From Amycolatopsis keratiniphila subsp. keratiniphila (lineage in GTDB: Bacteria > Actinomycetota > Actinomycetes > Mycobacteriales > Pseudonocardiaceae), in assembly GCF_001620365.2 (NCBI RefSeq), contig NZ_LQMT02000032.1:187077-251076 (forward strand): a DNA stretch of 64,000 nt, read 5' to 3'. A model generated the notes under the pieces. That model did not search any database, was not told the DNA's origin, and saw nothing but the letters and a program-made list of their open reading frames with translations. Of the stretch, positions 33,487 to 42,581 are shown in pieces. The position numbers and the translations under genes are program-made. How positions within the stretch are numbered: the first letter of the stretch is position 1; every line of letters begins with the position of its first letter.

Positions 33487-34340
33487 GCGGGCTGTCCCTT
33501 CTTGCGTTTCAGGTTGGACAGGAACAACGCCACGAGCGTGACGACATACGGAGCGGCGTCGGTGGCCTGCTGCGGCAACCCAATGCCCTGGAGCCGGAAT
33601 CCGAACGCCTCGGCCAGGCCGAACAACAGCGCGGCGAGCAGCACTCCGAGCGGATGGGCGCGGCCCAGCATCACCGCCACGACGGCGATCCAGCCGCGAC
33701 CGGCGGTCATGTTCTCGGCGAAGAGCGTCACCGAGCCCAACGCCAGTTGCGCGCCGCCGAGACCGCACAGCGCTCCCCCGGCGAGGATCACCCCGTAGCG
33801 GTATTCGGTCACGTCGACGCCGAGGCTGGACGCCGCCTCCGGGCGCTCCCCGACCCCGCGCAGCCGCAGCCCCCACGGATGCCGGTAGAGCAGCACCGCG
33901 AGCGCGGGCACGGCCAGCCAGGAGAGATAGACCAGCAGCGACTGGCCCGGGATCGGGCCGAACTGGCCCAGCCCTTGCAGCGACGGGTCGCTGAACGAGC
34001 CTTCGGTGCCGAAGACGGTACGGATGAGGAAGCTCGTCAGGCCGACCGCGAGCAGGTTGCTCGCGACACCCAGCACGATCGGGTCGCCGCCGAAGGTGAT
34101 CGAGCCGATCGCGAGGATCAGCGAGTAGGCCGTCGCCGCGATCACCGCCACGACGACGCCGATCCACGCGCTGCCGGTGTACCAGCTGCCTGCGACCGCG
34201 CCGAAACAGCCGACCAGCAGCGAGCCTTCGAGCGAGATGTTGAAGACCCCGGCTCGCTGGCACAACGCGCCCGCGAGCGCGGCGAACAGGATCGGCGTCA
34301 GCGCGGTGAGCGCCGAGGAGAACAGGCTCGCGTCGATCAT
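33483..34340 (-). CDS. Nucleoside-type ABC transporter permease (second)
   Basis: A 285-residue inner-membrane permease with about eight helices. The family signature GVFNISLEGSLLVGCFGAV lies near residue 32, and the ATPase-contact region GERPEAASSLGVDV lies near 155. This is the smaller permease of BMP-type (NupQ/YufQ) nucleoside importers. It overlaps the preceding permease and the following phosphorylase gene by four bases each. Confidence 0.92.
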   Translation of the reverse strand: MIDASLFSSALTALTPILFAALAGALCQRAGVFNISLEGSLLVGCFGAVAGSWYTGSAWIGVVVAVIAATAYSLILAIGSITFGGDPIVLGVASNLLAVGLTSFLIRTVFGTEGSFSDPSLQGLGQFGPIPGQSLLVYLSWLAVPALAVLLYRHPWGLRLRGVGERPEAASSLGVDVTEYRYGVILAGGALCGLGGAQLALGSVTLFAENMTAGRGWIAVVAVMLGRAHPLGVLLAALLFGLAEAFGFRLQGIGLPQQATDAAPYVVTLVALFLSNLKRKKGQPA

Positions 34341-35335
34341 GCCCGCCTCGCCTTCCGCTTGAAGACGCCCGACGTCGCCGCCAGGAAGATGATCAGCACC
34401 GCCTGCAGGACCGCGGTGAGTTCGCGCGGGACCTGGGTGGCGCGTTCCATCGCGAACCCGCCGCTGGTCAGCGCCGCGAAGAAGACCGCCGCGAGCAGCG
34501 TGCCGAGCGGGCTCGCCCCGGCGAGCAACGCCGCGAGCAGGCCGATCCAGGTGTACTGCGGCGTGATCAGCGCGCCGTCGATGAACCGGTACGGGAAGCC
34601 GAGGACGGCGATCGCGCCGACCAGTCCGGCCGTCCCGCCCGAAGCGGCCAGCAGCCGAAGTGTGAGTTTCGGCCGGTCGATGCCGGCGTAGGCGGCGAAC
34701 CGCGGCGCCCAGCCGGTCACCTTGGTCTCGAAACCGGCGGGAGTGCGGGCGTCGATCACCGTGTAGACCGCGATCACCGTCACCACCAGGAAGATCCCGG
34801 TCGTCACGCCGTCGATTTCGGGCAACCGCGCGGACATCTGCGGGCTCTGCGGCAGGCTGGAACCGGCGTCCTTCAACGGGAAGCGCACCAGATACCCGGC
34901 GAGCGCCATCGCGGGATAGCTCAGCAGCAGCGTGCTGATCAGCAACGGGACGCCGAGCCGGTTCTCGCAGACCGCGGCCAGCGCGGCGTATGCGCCTCCG
35001 GCGGCGATGCCCGCGAGCAGCGCGAGGATCACCTTCACCGGCCCGGGCCCGGGCACGTACAGGCCGACGGCGAGAGCGCTGATCGCGCCGAGCACCAGCT
35101 GGCCCTCACCACCGAGGTTCACCATGCCCGCGCGCAGCGGGATCGCGAGCGCCGTGGCCATCCCCGCGACGGGGACGGCGTAGGCGAGGGTGTCGCCGAT
35201 GCCGTCGGGGCCGAACGCGCCGGAGACGATCGCGCCGTACGCCGCCAGCGGGTCGGTTCCGGTGGCCAGCAACAGGATCGCGCCGAGCACGAGCGCCGCG
35301 GCGACCGGGACGGCGACGAGACGGACGCGGGTCAT
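34337..35335 (-). CDS. Nucleoside-type ABC transporter permease (first)
   Basis: A 332-residue inner-membrane permease (NupP/YufP type) with about ten helices. It carries RAGMVNLGGEGQLVLGAI (about residue 68), the counterpart of the signature in the second permease. Together with the lipoprotein, ATPase and second permease it forms a complete nucleoside importer. It overlaps its neighbours by four bases on both sides. Confidence 0.92.
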   Translation of the reverse strand: MTRVRLVAVPVAAALVLGAILLLATGTDPLAAYGAIVSGAFGPDGIGDTLAYAVPVAGMATALAIPLRAGMVNLGGEGQLVLGAISALAVGLYVPGPGPVKVILALLAGIAAGGAYAALAAVCENRLGVPLLISTLLLSYPAMALAGYLVRFPLKDAGSSLPQSPQMSARLPEIDGVTTGIFLVVTVIAVYTVIDARTPAGFETKVTGWAPRFAAYAGIDRPKLTLRLLAASGGTAGLVGAIAVLGFPYRFIDGALITPQYTWIGLLAALLAGASPLGTLLAAVFFAALTSGGFAMERATQVPRELTAVLQAVLIIFLAATSGVFKRKARRA

Positions 35336-36849
35336 CCGGCACCTCCGGCCATCGCGAGCCCGACCGTGTGCTGATCGGCCTCGTCCTTGGTGAACTCCGC
35401 GACGATCCGGCCTTCGAACAGCACCAGCACCCGGTCCGACAACGCGAGGATCTCGCTGAGCTCGGCGGAGATCAGCAGGACGGCGTGCCCGGCGTCGCGA
35501 TGGGCGACGAGCCTCGCGTGGATGTTCTCGATCGCGCCGACGTCGACGCCGCGAGTGGGCTGTTCGACCAGCAGGAACGGCGCGTCGTGGGTGAGCTCGC
35601 GGCCGAAGATCGCCTTCTGCTGGTTGCCGCCGGACAGCGTGCCCATCGCGACGGCGAGGCCGGACGCGCGGACGTCGTAGTCCTCGATGATCGCCGAGGC
35701 GTGGTCGTCGATCGCCTTGCGGCGCAGGAATCCCTTGCGCACCAAGGGTCGCTTGCGGTGGAAACCGACGGCCAGGTTCTCCCGGAGCCCCGCCGTGGGC
35801 GCCGAGCCGACCTCGGCGCGGTCTTCCGGGACGTGGGCGAGCCCGGCGTCCCGGCGCGCGCGGACCGACAGGCCGTCGATGATCTGTCCATTGAGGACAA
35901 TGGTTCCGCCGGTCTTCAGAAGACCGGTGATGGCGCCGGAGAGCTCGGCCTGCCCGTTGCCCGCCACCCCGGCGACGCCGACGATCTCCCCGGCCCGCAC
36001 GCTGAGGGAAACGTTGTCCAGCAACGGTTTTCCTTCCACACCGGGAACGGTCAGGGAACGGGCTTCGAGGACGGTCTCGCCGGGTGCCCCGGCCGGGTGG
36101 ACGCGATCGAGGTCGACCTCGCGTCCGGTCATCGCCTCGGCGAGCCCGGCAGCCGTCTGGTCGGCGGTGCGCCCGCGCGCGGTGACGCGGCCGTCGCGCA
36201 GCACCGTGACGTGGTCGCTGACGGCGAGGACCTCCTGGAGTTTGTGCGACACCAGCAGGATCGTGCGATCCTCGGCGGCGAGGGCGCGCAGCACGCCGAA
36301 CAGCCGCTCGGTCTCGGGCGGGGTCAGCACGGCGGTGGGTTCGTCGAGGATCAGCACACCGGCGTCGCGGTACAGCAGTTTGAGGATCTCGACGCGCTGT
36401 CGCAGCCCGACCGGCAGGTCGCGGACCCGGTCGCCGGGCCGCAGCCGCAGTTCGTGCCGTTCGATCAGTTCGGTGACGCGGGCCGTCGCCGCCTTGCGGT
36501 CCAGCAGGCCGCGGCGGGTCGGTTCGCTGCCGAACACGACGTTCTCGGTGACGGTGAGTTCGCCGAACAACGCGAACCCCTGCTGCACCATGCCGACACC
36601 GGCGTCGATCGCCTGCGCGGGCGAGCCGAAGGAGACTTCCTCGCCGTGCAAGGAGATCGTGCCCTCGTCGGGCCGGTGCAGACCGTAGAGCACGGACATG
36701 AGCGTCGACTTGCCCGCGCCGTTCTCCCCCATCAGGGCGTGGATTTCGCCTCTCCCGACGTCGAGGTCCACGTGGTCGTTCGCGAGCACTCCGGGGAACC
36801 GCTTGACGATCCCCCGGAGTGAGACGGCGTCAGGACTTGGCGGGGTCAT
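35332..36849 (-). CDS. Nucleoside-type ABC transporter ATPase with two nucleotide-binding domains
   Basis: A 505-residue ATPase of the NupO/YufO and sugar MglA type. The first domain has Walker A GENGAGKST (about 39), a signature region LPVGLRQRVEILK and LILDEPTAVL. The second has a degenerate Walker A (GVAGNGQ, about 290) and LSGGNQQKAIFGRELTHDAPFLLVEQPTRG. This asymmetric layout is normal for the family. The ATG at 36849 lies inside the end of the lipoprotein gene (20-base overlap). Confidence 0.94.
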   Translation of the reverse strand: MTPPSPDAVSLRGIVKRFPGVLANDHVDLDVGRGEIHALMGENGAGKSTLMSVLYGLHRPDEGTISLHGEEVSFGSPAQAIDAGVGMVQQGFALFGELTVTENVVFGSEPTRRGLLDRKAATARVTELIERHELRLRPGDRVRDLPVGLRQRVEILKLLYRDAGVLILDEPTAVLTPPETERLFGVLRALAAEDRTILLVSHKLQEVLAVSDHVTVLRDGRVTARGRTADQTAAGLAEAMTGREVDLDRVHPAGAPGETVLEARSLTVPGVEGKPLLDNVSLSVRAGEIVGVAGVAGNGQAELSGAITGLLKTGGTIVLNGQIIDGLSVRARRDAGLAHVPEDRAEVGSAPTAGLRENLAVGFHRKRPLVRKGFLRRKAIDDHASAIIEDYDVRASGLAVAMGTLSGGNQQKAIFGRELTHDAPFLLVEQPTRGVDVGAIENIHARLVAHRDAGHAVLLISAELSEILALSDRVLVLFEGRIVAEFTKDEADQHTVGLAMAGGAG

Positions 36850-37867
36850 CGACGACGATCGCGCCCGAGATGATCTGGTCCCGCAGTTCGCCGACCTTGG
36901 CCAGCACGTCGGGGTGGCTCGCGACGACACACTGCGAGGTCGCGGCGTCCGGCTCCAGCCCGGTCAGAGAGATGCCTTTTTCCTTGACGCCGTAGGACTT
37001 CGTCTCGCCGGTCTTACCGCCGAGGATCGCGTCGACCCCGTCGCCGATGACGACGTTGGTGCGCTTGATGACGTTGTCCACGACCTGCCCAGGGCTGGCC
37101 GGGCACTGGTTGGCATCGACGCCGAACGCGAAGAACCCGCCTTGTTTTGCCGCCTCGAACACGCCGAGGTTGCCCGCCGCGGAAGCCGCGCCCATGACGT
37201 GGTCGACACCCTGACCGGCGAGCGTGGCGGCCAGCGCCTTCGCCCGGGCGGGGTCGTTGAACGGGTTCGCGCCGCCGATGAACAGCGGGGCAAGGGTGGT
37301 GCCGGGCTTGGCCTTTTCGGCGCCCTGCCCGAACGGGATCGAGTACCGGCGGAACTGGGGTGCGTCGAGCACGACGACCGCGCCGACTTTGCCGCTCTTG
37401 CTCAGCAGCCCGGCTTCGGCGCCGGCGAGGTAGCTGCCCTCGTGCTCGCGGAACACCGCGCAGGTGACGTTCGGGAACGGTTTGGTGGTGCAGGAGTCCA
37501 CGAACAGGAACTTCTGCTCGGGATTGCGCTCGGCCTCGGCCGCGATCGCGTCGGCGAAGTTGAAACCGACGGCGACGATCACGGCGGGCTTCTCGCGCAC
37601 CGCGGCCGCGAGGTTCTGCTGGATCGAGGCGGGATCGGTGCTCTGGTAGACCTTTTGTGTTCCGTTGTGCTTCTTGGCCGAGTCCTCGATGCCCTGGACG
37701 GCGAGCTTGAGGAAGTCGTTGACGCCGACCGGGCTCGGCGTAATAAGGACCAGCGCGGGCCCAGCGGAACTCTGCGCGGCCGGATCCTTGGCCGAGGCGT
37801 TGCACGCGGCGAGGAGCGTGACGGCGGAAACGGCCATGACGGCCCGCAGGAGGATTCTCGGCGACAT
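36830..37867 (-). CDS. BMP-family nucleoside-binding lipoprotein
   Basis: A 345-residue solute-binding lipoprotein (Bmp/PnrA/Med family). The lipobox is LLAAC at about residue 21. The binding-domain hallmarks are LVLITPSPVGVNDFLKLAVQG, VIVAVGFNFADAI and FGVDANQCP. Characterised relatives bind purine nucleosides. It heads a run of genes leading to methionine salvage, so methylthioadenosine or 5'-deoxyadenosine are plausible ligands, by inference. The ATG at 37867 lies 68 bases after the phosphatase gene; the site ahead of it is weak. Confidence 0.92.
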   Translation of the reverse strand: MSPRILLRAVMAVSAVTLLAACNASAKDPAAQSSAGPALVLITPSPVGVNDFLKLAVQGIEDSAKKHNGTQKVYQSTDPASIQQNLAAAVREKPAVIVAVGFNFADAIAAEAERNPEQKFLFVDSCTTKPFPNVTCAVFREHEGSYLAGAEAGLLSKSGKVGAVVVLDAPQFRRYSIPFGQGAEKAKPGTTLAPLFIGGANPFNDPARAKALAATLAGQGVDHVMGAASAAGNLGVFEAAKQGGFFAFGVDANQCPASPGQVVDNVIKRTNVVIGDGVDAILGGKTGETKSYGVKEKGISLTGLEPDAATSQCVVASHPDVLAKVGELRDQIISGAIVVDDPAKS

Positions 37868-37935
37868 GTCCCGGACTGTATGTCTCCGGTCCACGATATG
37901 GCACCGAGTCCCACCATGCGGAACCGTGTAGGGCG

Positions 37936-39513
37936 TTATACGTCGCTCGGGTCGGCGCCCAGGACAGCGTGCCGCGACCGATGGAGACCGGCGGTGCGGC
38001 GCAGGGTGAACCGGTCGATCTCGGCGCCGTCGTTGCGGAGGGTCCGCACGGTCAGCGTCGTCCGGCGGCCGGCCCAGGCGGGCTCGACGTCGATCGCGAG
38101 GAACGAGTAACCGGTGTAGCGCACCCGGGACCACGAGACGGTTTCGGTCACCTTCTCACCACCCTTGACCCAGTGATACGACTGGAACTCGCCCGCGAAC
38201 GTGTCGGGCACGGGGAAGCTGTAGAGACTCTTCCCGCCGCCACCACAGGTCGCGTACACGGTGCCGTCGCGGTCCGGCTCGACGGTGTCGCCGATCTTGA
38301 CCTCGCGGGTCACCTTGCCGTCGCGCAGGGCGTCGGTGCGCTCGTAGATGTGGTTGTGCCCGTTGATGACGAGGTCGACCCGGTACTCGTCGAACAACGG
38401 AACCCACTGCTCGCGGACACCGCCCTCCGACGCGTGCTGATTGGTCGTCGAATAGGCGCAATGATGGAAGAAGACCACGATGAAATCGACGTCCGGCTGC
38501 GACCGCAGATACCGCAGGCGGCGTTTGAGCCAGGCCGTCTGGGAGCCGTGCGAGTAGCCGAGGTTGGCGGGGATCTCGTAGGAGACGTCGTTGGCGTCGA
38601 GCGAGATCACCCCGACGTTGCCGTAGATGAAGGAGTAGACGCTGGGGCAGTCGTGCGGGCCCGTGCCGGGGAAATCCCAGCGTTTGACCTGGCCGCCGTA
38701 GCCGTCGGGCGAGTAAAGGGCCTCCATGTCGTGGTTGCCGGTGGTGACCATCCACGGCACCGACGCCGCGACACCCTCGATCTGGCGGTAGTAGGCGTCC
38801 CAGACCTTGGGGTCGAAGAGATCGTGGTCCGCGTCGGGTTTGGACCCGGGCGGTTTGCCCGAGCCACTCGGGTCGGCGTACGCGATGTCGCCCGCCAGCA
38901 GGTGGAAACGCGGGTTCTGACGCGCGACGGCGCCATCCTGCGCGAGCGCCGTCGTCGAGACCCCTTGGTCGCCGAACGCGGTGAAAGTGAACTTGCCCGC
39001 CGGGATGCCGCGCGCGGGCGCGGTGGTGAACGTCGAGATCGCGGCAGGCCCGCCGTCCCCCGAAGCCGGGTCGAAACCCTCGTGCCCGACGGCGTACCGG
39101 TAAGTGTGACCAGGCCAGAGATGGTCGGCCTCGGCGTGCAGGTAGTACTGGTCGTACGGCGCGATGACCCCGGCGACCTCGGAATGCAGCGCGCGAACCT
39201 CGGCCGGGATCCGATGACTCCAGCCGCCGTGCCCGTCGGCGATCCGCAGGAACGGCTTCCGCACCGGCGCCGGCACCTGCCACGCGACCCGCATCGACGT
39301 CCGCGGATTCCGGCCGAACGCGAGATGCCGCCCCGCCGGGACGACCTTGTCGCCGTCGGCGTACGCGGTGCCCTGCAACAGAAGCGGACCGGCCGCGAGG
39401 ACGGCGCCCTTCAGAATCGTGCGTCGGCTGAGGAATTCGTGTTGTTCGGCCATCGTGAGGCGCGAGGCCAGCGCGTCGGGAACACCGACCCTGGGGATTT
39501 CCATGCGCGGCAT
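37936..39513 (-). CDS. Secreted purple-acid-phosphatase-like metallophosphoesterase (Tat substrate)
   Basis: A 525-residue secreted phosphoesterase. A twin-arginine signal (SRRTILKGAVLAAG) lies about 29 residues in, after a short leader. A fibronectin-like purple acid phosphatase N domain (about 60-165) follows. The metal motifs appear in order as FGDQG, AGDIAYAD, GNHDME, FFHHCAYS and NGHNHIYERT. It would release phosphate from nucleotides or other esters outside the cell. Same strand and only 68 bases from the BMP lipoprotein gene, so it may supply nucleosides to that importer. Start 39513 is used; an ATG at 39504 is equally possible. Confidence 0.88.
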   Translation of the reverse strand: MPRMEIPRVGVPDALASRLTMAEQHEFLSRRTILKGAVLAAGPLLLQGTAYADGDKVVPAGRHLAFGRNPRTSMRVAWQVPAPVRKPFLRIADGHGGWSHRIPAEVRALHSEVAGVIAPYDQYYLHAEADHLWPGHTYRYAVGHEGFDPASGDGGPAAISTFTTAPARGIPAGKFTFTAFGDQGVSTTALAQDGAVARQNPRFHLLAGDIAYADPSGSGKPPGSKPDADHDLFDPKVWDAYYRQIEGVAASVPWMVTTGNHDMEALYSPDGYGGQVKRWDFPGTGPHDCPSVYSFIYGNVGVISLDANDVSYEIPANLGYSHGSQTAWLKRRLRYLRSQPDVDFIVVFFHHCAYSTTNQHASEGGVREQWVPLFDEYRVDLVINGHNHIYERTDALRDGKVTREVKIGDTVEPDRDGTVYATCGGGGKSLYSFPVPDTFAGEFQSYHWVKGGEKVTETVSWSRVRYTGYSFLAIDVEPAWAGRRTTLTVRTLRNDGAEIDRFTLRRTAGLHRSRHAVLGADPSDV

Positions 39514-39719
39514 CGTCGCCGACCGACATGTTCGGCTCGCGACGGTGGGGCCAACGGGAGTGGTCGAACTGTCCAGGGCGGGATCAAGGGGTTCTCAAGC
39601 GGGCTTTACTTTTCTTCCGCATTTGGTCGACTAAACGCTAGTCGCTCAGGGTGATTCGGCATTGGCGACCGTTTCACTCTTCAGTGTTATCCGCACAAGT
39701 TGGCCTATTGCTTAAAATT

Positions 39720-39752
39720 ACGAACACGTGTTCGACGGACTTGCGGTATTAT
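39720..39752 (+). promoter_or_regulatory. SOS box and leaderless promoter of the DUF222-HNH gene
   Basis: ACGAACACGTGTTCGA (39720-39735) matches the mycobacterial/Gram-positive LexA box TCGAAC-N4-GTTCGA except for the first base. A -10 element TATTAT lies at 39747-39752 and puts the transcript start at or next to the GTG at 39759. This implies a leaderless, damage-inducible transcript. Confidence 0.8.
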
Positions 39753-39758
39753 CGAGGT

Positions 39759-41012
39759 GTGCCCGAGACCTATCTCCCCGAACTGCCGCAGGAGCTGTGG
39801 CGCGCCGGCAAACTGGAGCTTGCCCAAGGCGTGCAGCAGTTCTTGCAGGCGATTCGCATGGCCACTGCCGGGTTGGGGCAGTTTCTGGCAGAGATCGAGA
39901 ATCGGGGCGCGAAAGACTTGTACGGGCATGGCAGCACGGCGAGCTGGTTCGCGGAGATGGCCGGGCTCTCGCGCGGCGAAGCGGGCGCGGTGGTGAAACG
40001 GGCTCTCGCCCTGAACCCCACCCGCGCTCTGGACGGCACGGAGGTTCCGCCTGTCGCTCCCTGCACCGCCGCTGTCGCTGCTCAGGGGTTGGTCGGGGAT
40101 GAGCGGATCGATCAGATCCTGGAGATCTTGAAACGGCTCCCTGCCGACACCTCTGTCGAGGATCGGGCCAGTGCGGAGAAGATCCTGGCCGAGCTTGCCC
40201 CGAACGCCGGTCCCCGCCAGCTCTCCGAGGCTGAGACGAAACTGCTGGGCTGGCTCGACCCCGATGGCAACGAACCCAAAGACCCCGAACCGAAGGAGCC
40301 GCGCCGGGAGATCACGCTGGAACGCCGGAAAGACGGGTTCTGGAAGCTGACCGGCCTCCTCGACGATGAGACCGGGGCCCGGACCGCGGCCGCGTTGGAG
40401 GCGCATGCCCAGCCACGACCGGTCGACGAATTCGGTCAGGCGGATCTGCGGATGAAATGTGAACGCATGGGAGACGCCTGGGCCGAGCTCCTCGATCTGG
40501 CGATCGCCTGCCCGGATCAGCCGGGAACCAGTGGCTACCGCACCTTGGTGAATGTGACCGTCGGACTCGACGAACTGAAGTCCGGTCTCGGGGCCGCGTG
40601 CCTGGACTTCGTGGGGACGATGACCGCTCGGGAAGCGCGGCTCGCGGCCTGCGATTGCCTGATCTTGCCGGTGGTGATGAGCGGCTCGGGTGAACCGCTG
40701 GATATGGGACGCCTGAGACGGTTCGTCACCCCGGGCCAAAGACGGGCGCTGAACCTCCGCGACGGCGGCTGCGCGTTCCCCGACTGCCACCGAAAACCCA
40801 AGAACTGCCACGCCCACCACATTCACCACTGGGCAGACGGCGGGCCCACCGACCTCCGGAACCTCGTGCTGCTCTGCGGCTTCCACCACCGGCTGATCCA
40901 CCACGGTGACTGGGAAGTACGGATGGCGGCCGATGGGTTACCGGAGTTCATCCCACCCCAGTACCGGGATCCGCTCCGACATCCCCGGCGCAACACCCTG
41001 CATCACGTCTAG
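39759..41012 (+). CDS. DUF222/HNH endonuclease-domain protein (13E12-repeat type), SOS-controlled
   Basis: A 417-residue protein with a DUF222 region (about 20-300) and a C-terminal HNH nuclease motif with zinc-type cysteines, CAFPDCHRKPKNCHAHHIHHW and LVLLCGFHHRLIHHGDWEV. These match the 13E12 family known from mycobacteria, where several members are LexA-controlled. The GTG start has no properly spaced ribosome binding site but sits about seven bases after the -10 element, so the mRNA is probably leaderless. The region around the start is AT-richer than its neighbours. The DNA target and role in damage response are unknown. Confidence 0.88.
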   Translation: MPETYLPELPQELWRAGKLELAQGVQQFLQAIRMATAGLGQFLAEIENRGAKDLYGHGSTASWFAEMAGLSRGEAGAVVKRALALNPTRALDGTEVPPVAPCTAAVAAQGLVGDERIDQILEILKRLPADTSVEDRASAEKILAELAPNAGPRQLSEAETKLLGWLDPDGNEPKDPEPKEPRREITLERRKDGFWKLTGLLDDETGARTAAALEAHAQPRPVDEFGQADLRMKCERMGDAWAELLDLAIACPDQPGTSGYRTLVNVTVGLDELKSGLGAACLDFVGTMTAREARLAACDCLILPVVMSGSGEPLDMGRLRRFVTPGQRRALNLRDGGCAFPDCHRKPKNCHAHHIHHWADGGPTDLRNLVLLCGFHHRLIHHGDWEVRMAADGLPEFIPPQYRDPLRHPRRNTLHHV

Positions 41013-41354
41013 GCCCCGAGGAGCCCGCCAGCCACGACGGCGACGGGCCCCTCGGCACGCCCAGCGCCGGCCAAGCCACGGTGGCCGCGTGGTTTTCGGG
41101 ACATCTGACGCCCCAAAGCCAGCCTCATCCATCCCTGACCGACCCACCGTGACCGGACCGATCACGCACGACCGTGTGGATTTCGGGACATCTGACGTCC
41201 CAAAACCCACACAGTCCCCCCACCAACGGACCGATCACGACCGAAAGATCGGCACTCGACGAACCGAGACTCTGGACTTGCTTTCACACTCGGTCTCGTT
41301 CATGAGTCGTTCCGAAGCTCGGCGCCCAGGAAAGCCTGGTTCAGGCCAGGATCC
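41013..41354. other. Intergenic region with two related inverted repeats
   Basis: No convincing gene in 342 bases. Two related copies of a TTTCGGGACATCTGACG motif occur at 41093-41117 and 41174-41212, and both can fold because GGGAC(A) pairs with GTCCC. Reading frames through them encode repeated FGTSDVPK-like words, which reflects the DNA repeat rather than a protein. They may terminate the DUF222 transcript. Confidence 0.6.
41093..41212. repeat. Pair of GGGACATCTGACG repeats
   Basis: TTTCGGGACATCTGACG occurs at 41094-41110, followed by CCCCAAA, and again at 41181-41197, followed by TCCCAAAACC. The second copy is framed by GTGTGG (41174-41179) and CCACAC (41207-41212), giving an imperfect 39-base palindrome. 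It resembles dispersed intergenic elements more than a single terminator. Confidence 0.6.
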
Positions 41355-42428
41355 TCAGGACCGGTCGGCCGCCTCCGCGACGAAGATCTCCGTCTCGAGG
41401 AAGACCCGCCACCGCGCCGGGGATTCGCTCTGCAAGGCGCGATACGCGGCAGCCTGTACCTGACTGCCCGGCCTCGACCTGGTCCAGATCTCGCGCACCA
41501 AAGGCCCTTCCTGGAGGTACCTGGCATATCCGGCGTCGATACCGACGACGGCGGCGGCGCGCACCTTGATGCCGTCCACCTTGTCCTTCGCCGCGGCCTC
41601 GAAGATGCCGGTGTCGATGAAGGCCCGCCACTGCTCCGGCGTCCGGCTGTGGAACGCCCGGTTCCACACCTCGGAGTCCCGGGGCGCCAGGTCACGGGAC
41701 CAGATCTGCTGCACGAAATACTCGTCCGTCAGCTGAGCGGCCAGTGCCGGATCCATACCGACGACGGCGGCAGCCTTCACCCGGGCATCGCGAAGCTTCT
41801 TTTCCGCGGCTTCCTTCTCGGCCGCTTCCTTCGCCGCGTCCACGTCACGCTGGTGTTCGACGAAGATGCCGCGGGCAATGAAGTCCTTCTGCTCCGCCGG
41901 GGTTCCGGCGAAGGCCTTGCCCGCCCCCGCCTTCACGAACGAACCGCTCGCGGCCCGTTCCCACAACGCGAAGACGAAGTTCTTGTCGTCGTAGGCCAGC
42001 AGGATCGTGGTCAGCTCGAAGCCGAGCAGCGTGGCGGAGGGCTGCCGCTCCGCGCGCCGGGCCTGATAGAGGGCTTCCCGGTCCAGATCCCGCTGGTGCG
42101 CCTCGTAGATCCCGGTCGTGAGGAACAACGAAGTCCAACCGCCGTTGTAGGCATCGAGCGCCGCGAACTGGACCTCCCGTGCGATCTCGCCACGCAGCCT
42201 CGCGGCCCGGTAGATCTCGTAGACGAAGTCACGTTCTTCGATCCGCAGCAGTTCCGGGGTGACCGTGAGTCCGACGACCGCGGCGGCCTTGGTACGGACC
42301 TCGGACGAAGTCACGACCGAAGCCCCGGCCGGAGCGGCGGTCGCCACGGCGGGGACGGCGGCTCCGGTCGCCACGGCGAAAACCGCGAGAGAAGAGGCCA
42401 GGAAAACGCGAACTCTGAAATCAGCCAT
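41355..42428 (-). CDS. Secreted ALF-repeat protein
   Basis: A 357-residue secreted protein. After a signal peptide (about 1-32) it carries at least four repeats of about 70 residues. Each has a KAAAVVG(L/M)-type segment and a helical unit ending in FLTTGIYEAHQRD, FIARGIFVEHQRD, FIDTGIFEAAAKD or FLETEIFVAEAAD. This fits the short ALF repeats of unknown function that are common in actinobacterial exported proteins. No catalytic motif is seen; a binding or structural role is likely. The ATG at 42428 starts the signal peptide. The site before it is poor. Confidence 0.8.
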   Translation of the reverse strand: MADFRVRVFLASSLAVFAVATGAAVPAVATAAPAGASVVTSSEVRTKAAAVVGLTVTPELLRIEERDFVYEIYRAARLRGEIAREVQFAALDAYNGGWTSLFLTTGIYEAHQRDLDREALYQARRAERQPSATLLGFELTTILLAYDDKNFVFALWERAASGSFVKAGAGKAFAGTPAEQKDFIARGIFVEHQRDVDAAKEAAEKEAAEKKLRDARVKAAAVVGMDPALAAQLTDEYFVQQIWSRDLAPRDSEVWNRAFHSRTPEQWRAFIDTGIFEAAAKDKVDGIKVRAAAVVGIDAGYARYLQEGPLVREIWTRSRPGSQVQAAAYRALQSESPARWRVFLETEIFVAEAADRS

Positions 42429-42581
42429 AAGGTGAGGTTGTCGGTTTAGTTCTGCTCGCCATCGTGGTCGAGCACGGGGGATCCCACTCAGCGTGACAAC
42501 CCGGCATCCCCCAGCCACCGGGGATATAGCCCCATGATCAACCACCGTTACCGATCACGGCGACATTGCTCCGAACGCGGG

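Noticed and set aside
37868..37935. SAM riboswitch ahead of the salvage operon
   Set aside because: The 68-base gap is too short and shows no SAM-riboswitch helix pattern.
40906..41463. Open frame with repeated FGTSDVPK-like words
   Set aside because: The repeated words come from the intergenic DNA repeats at 41093-41212, and it overlaps two better genes.
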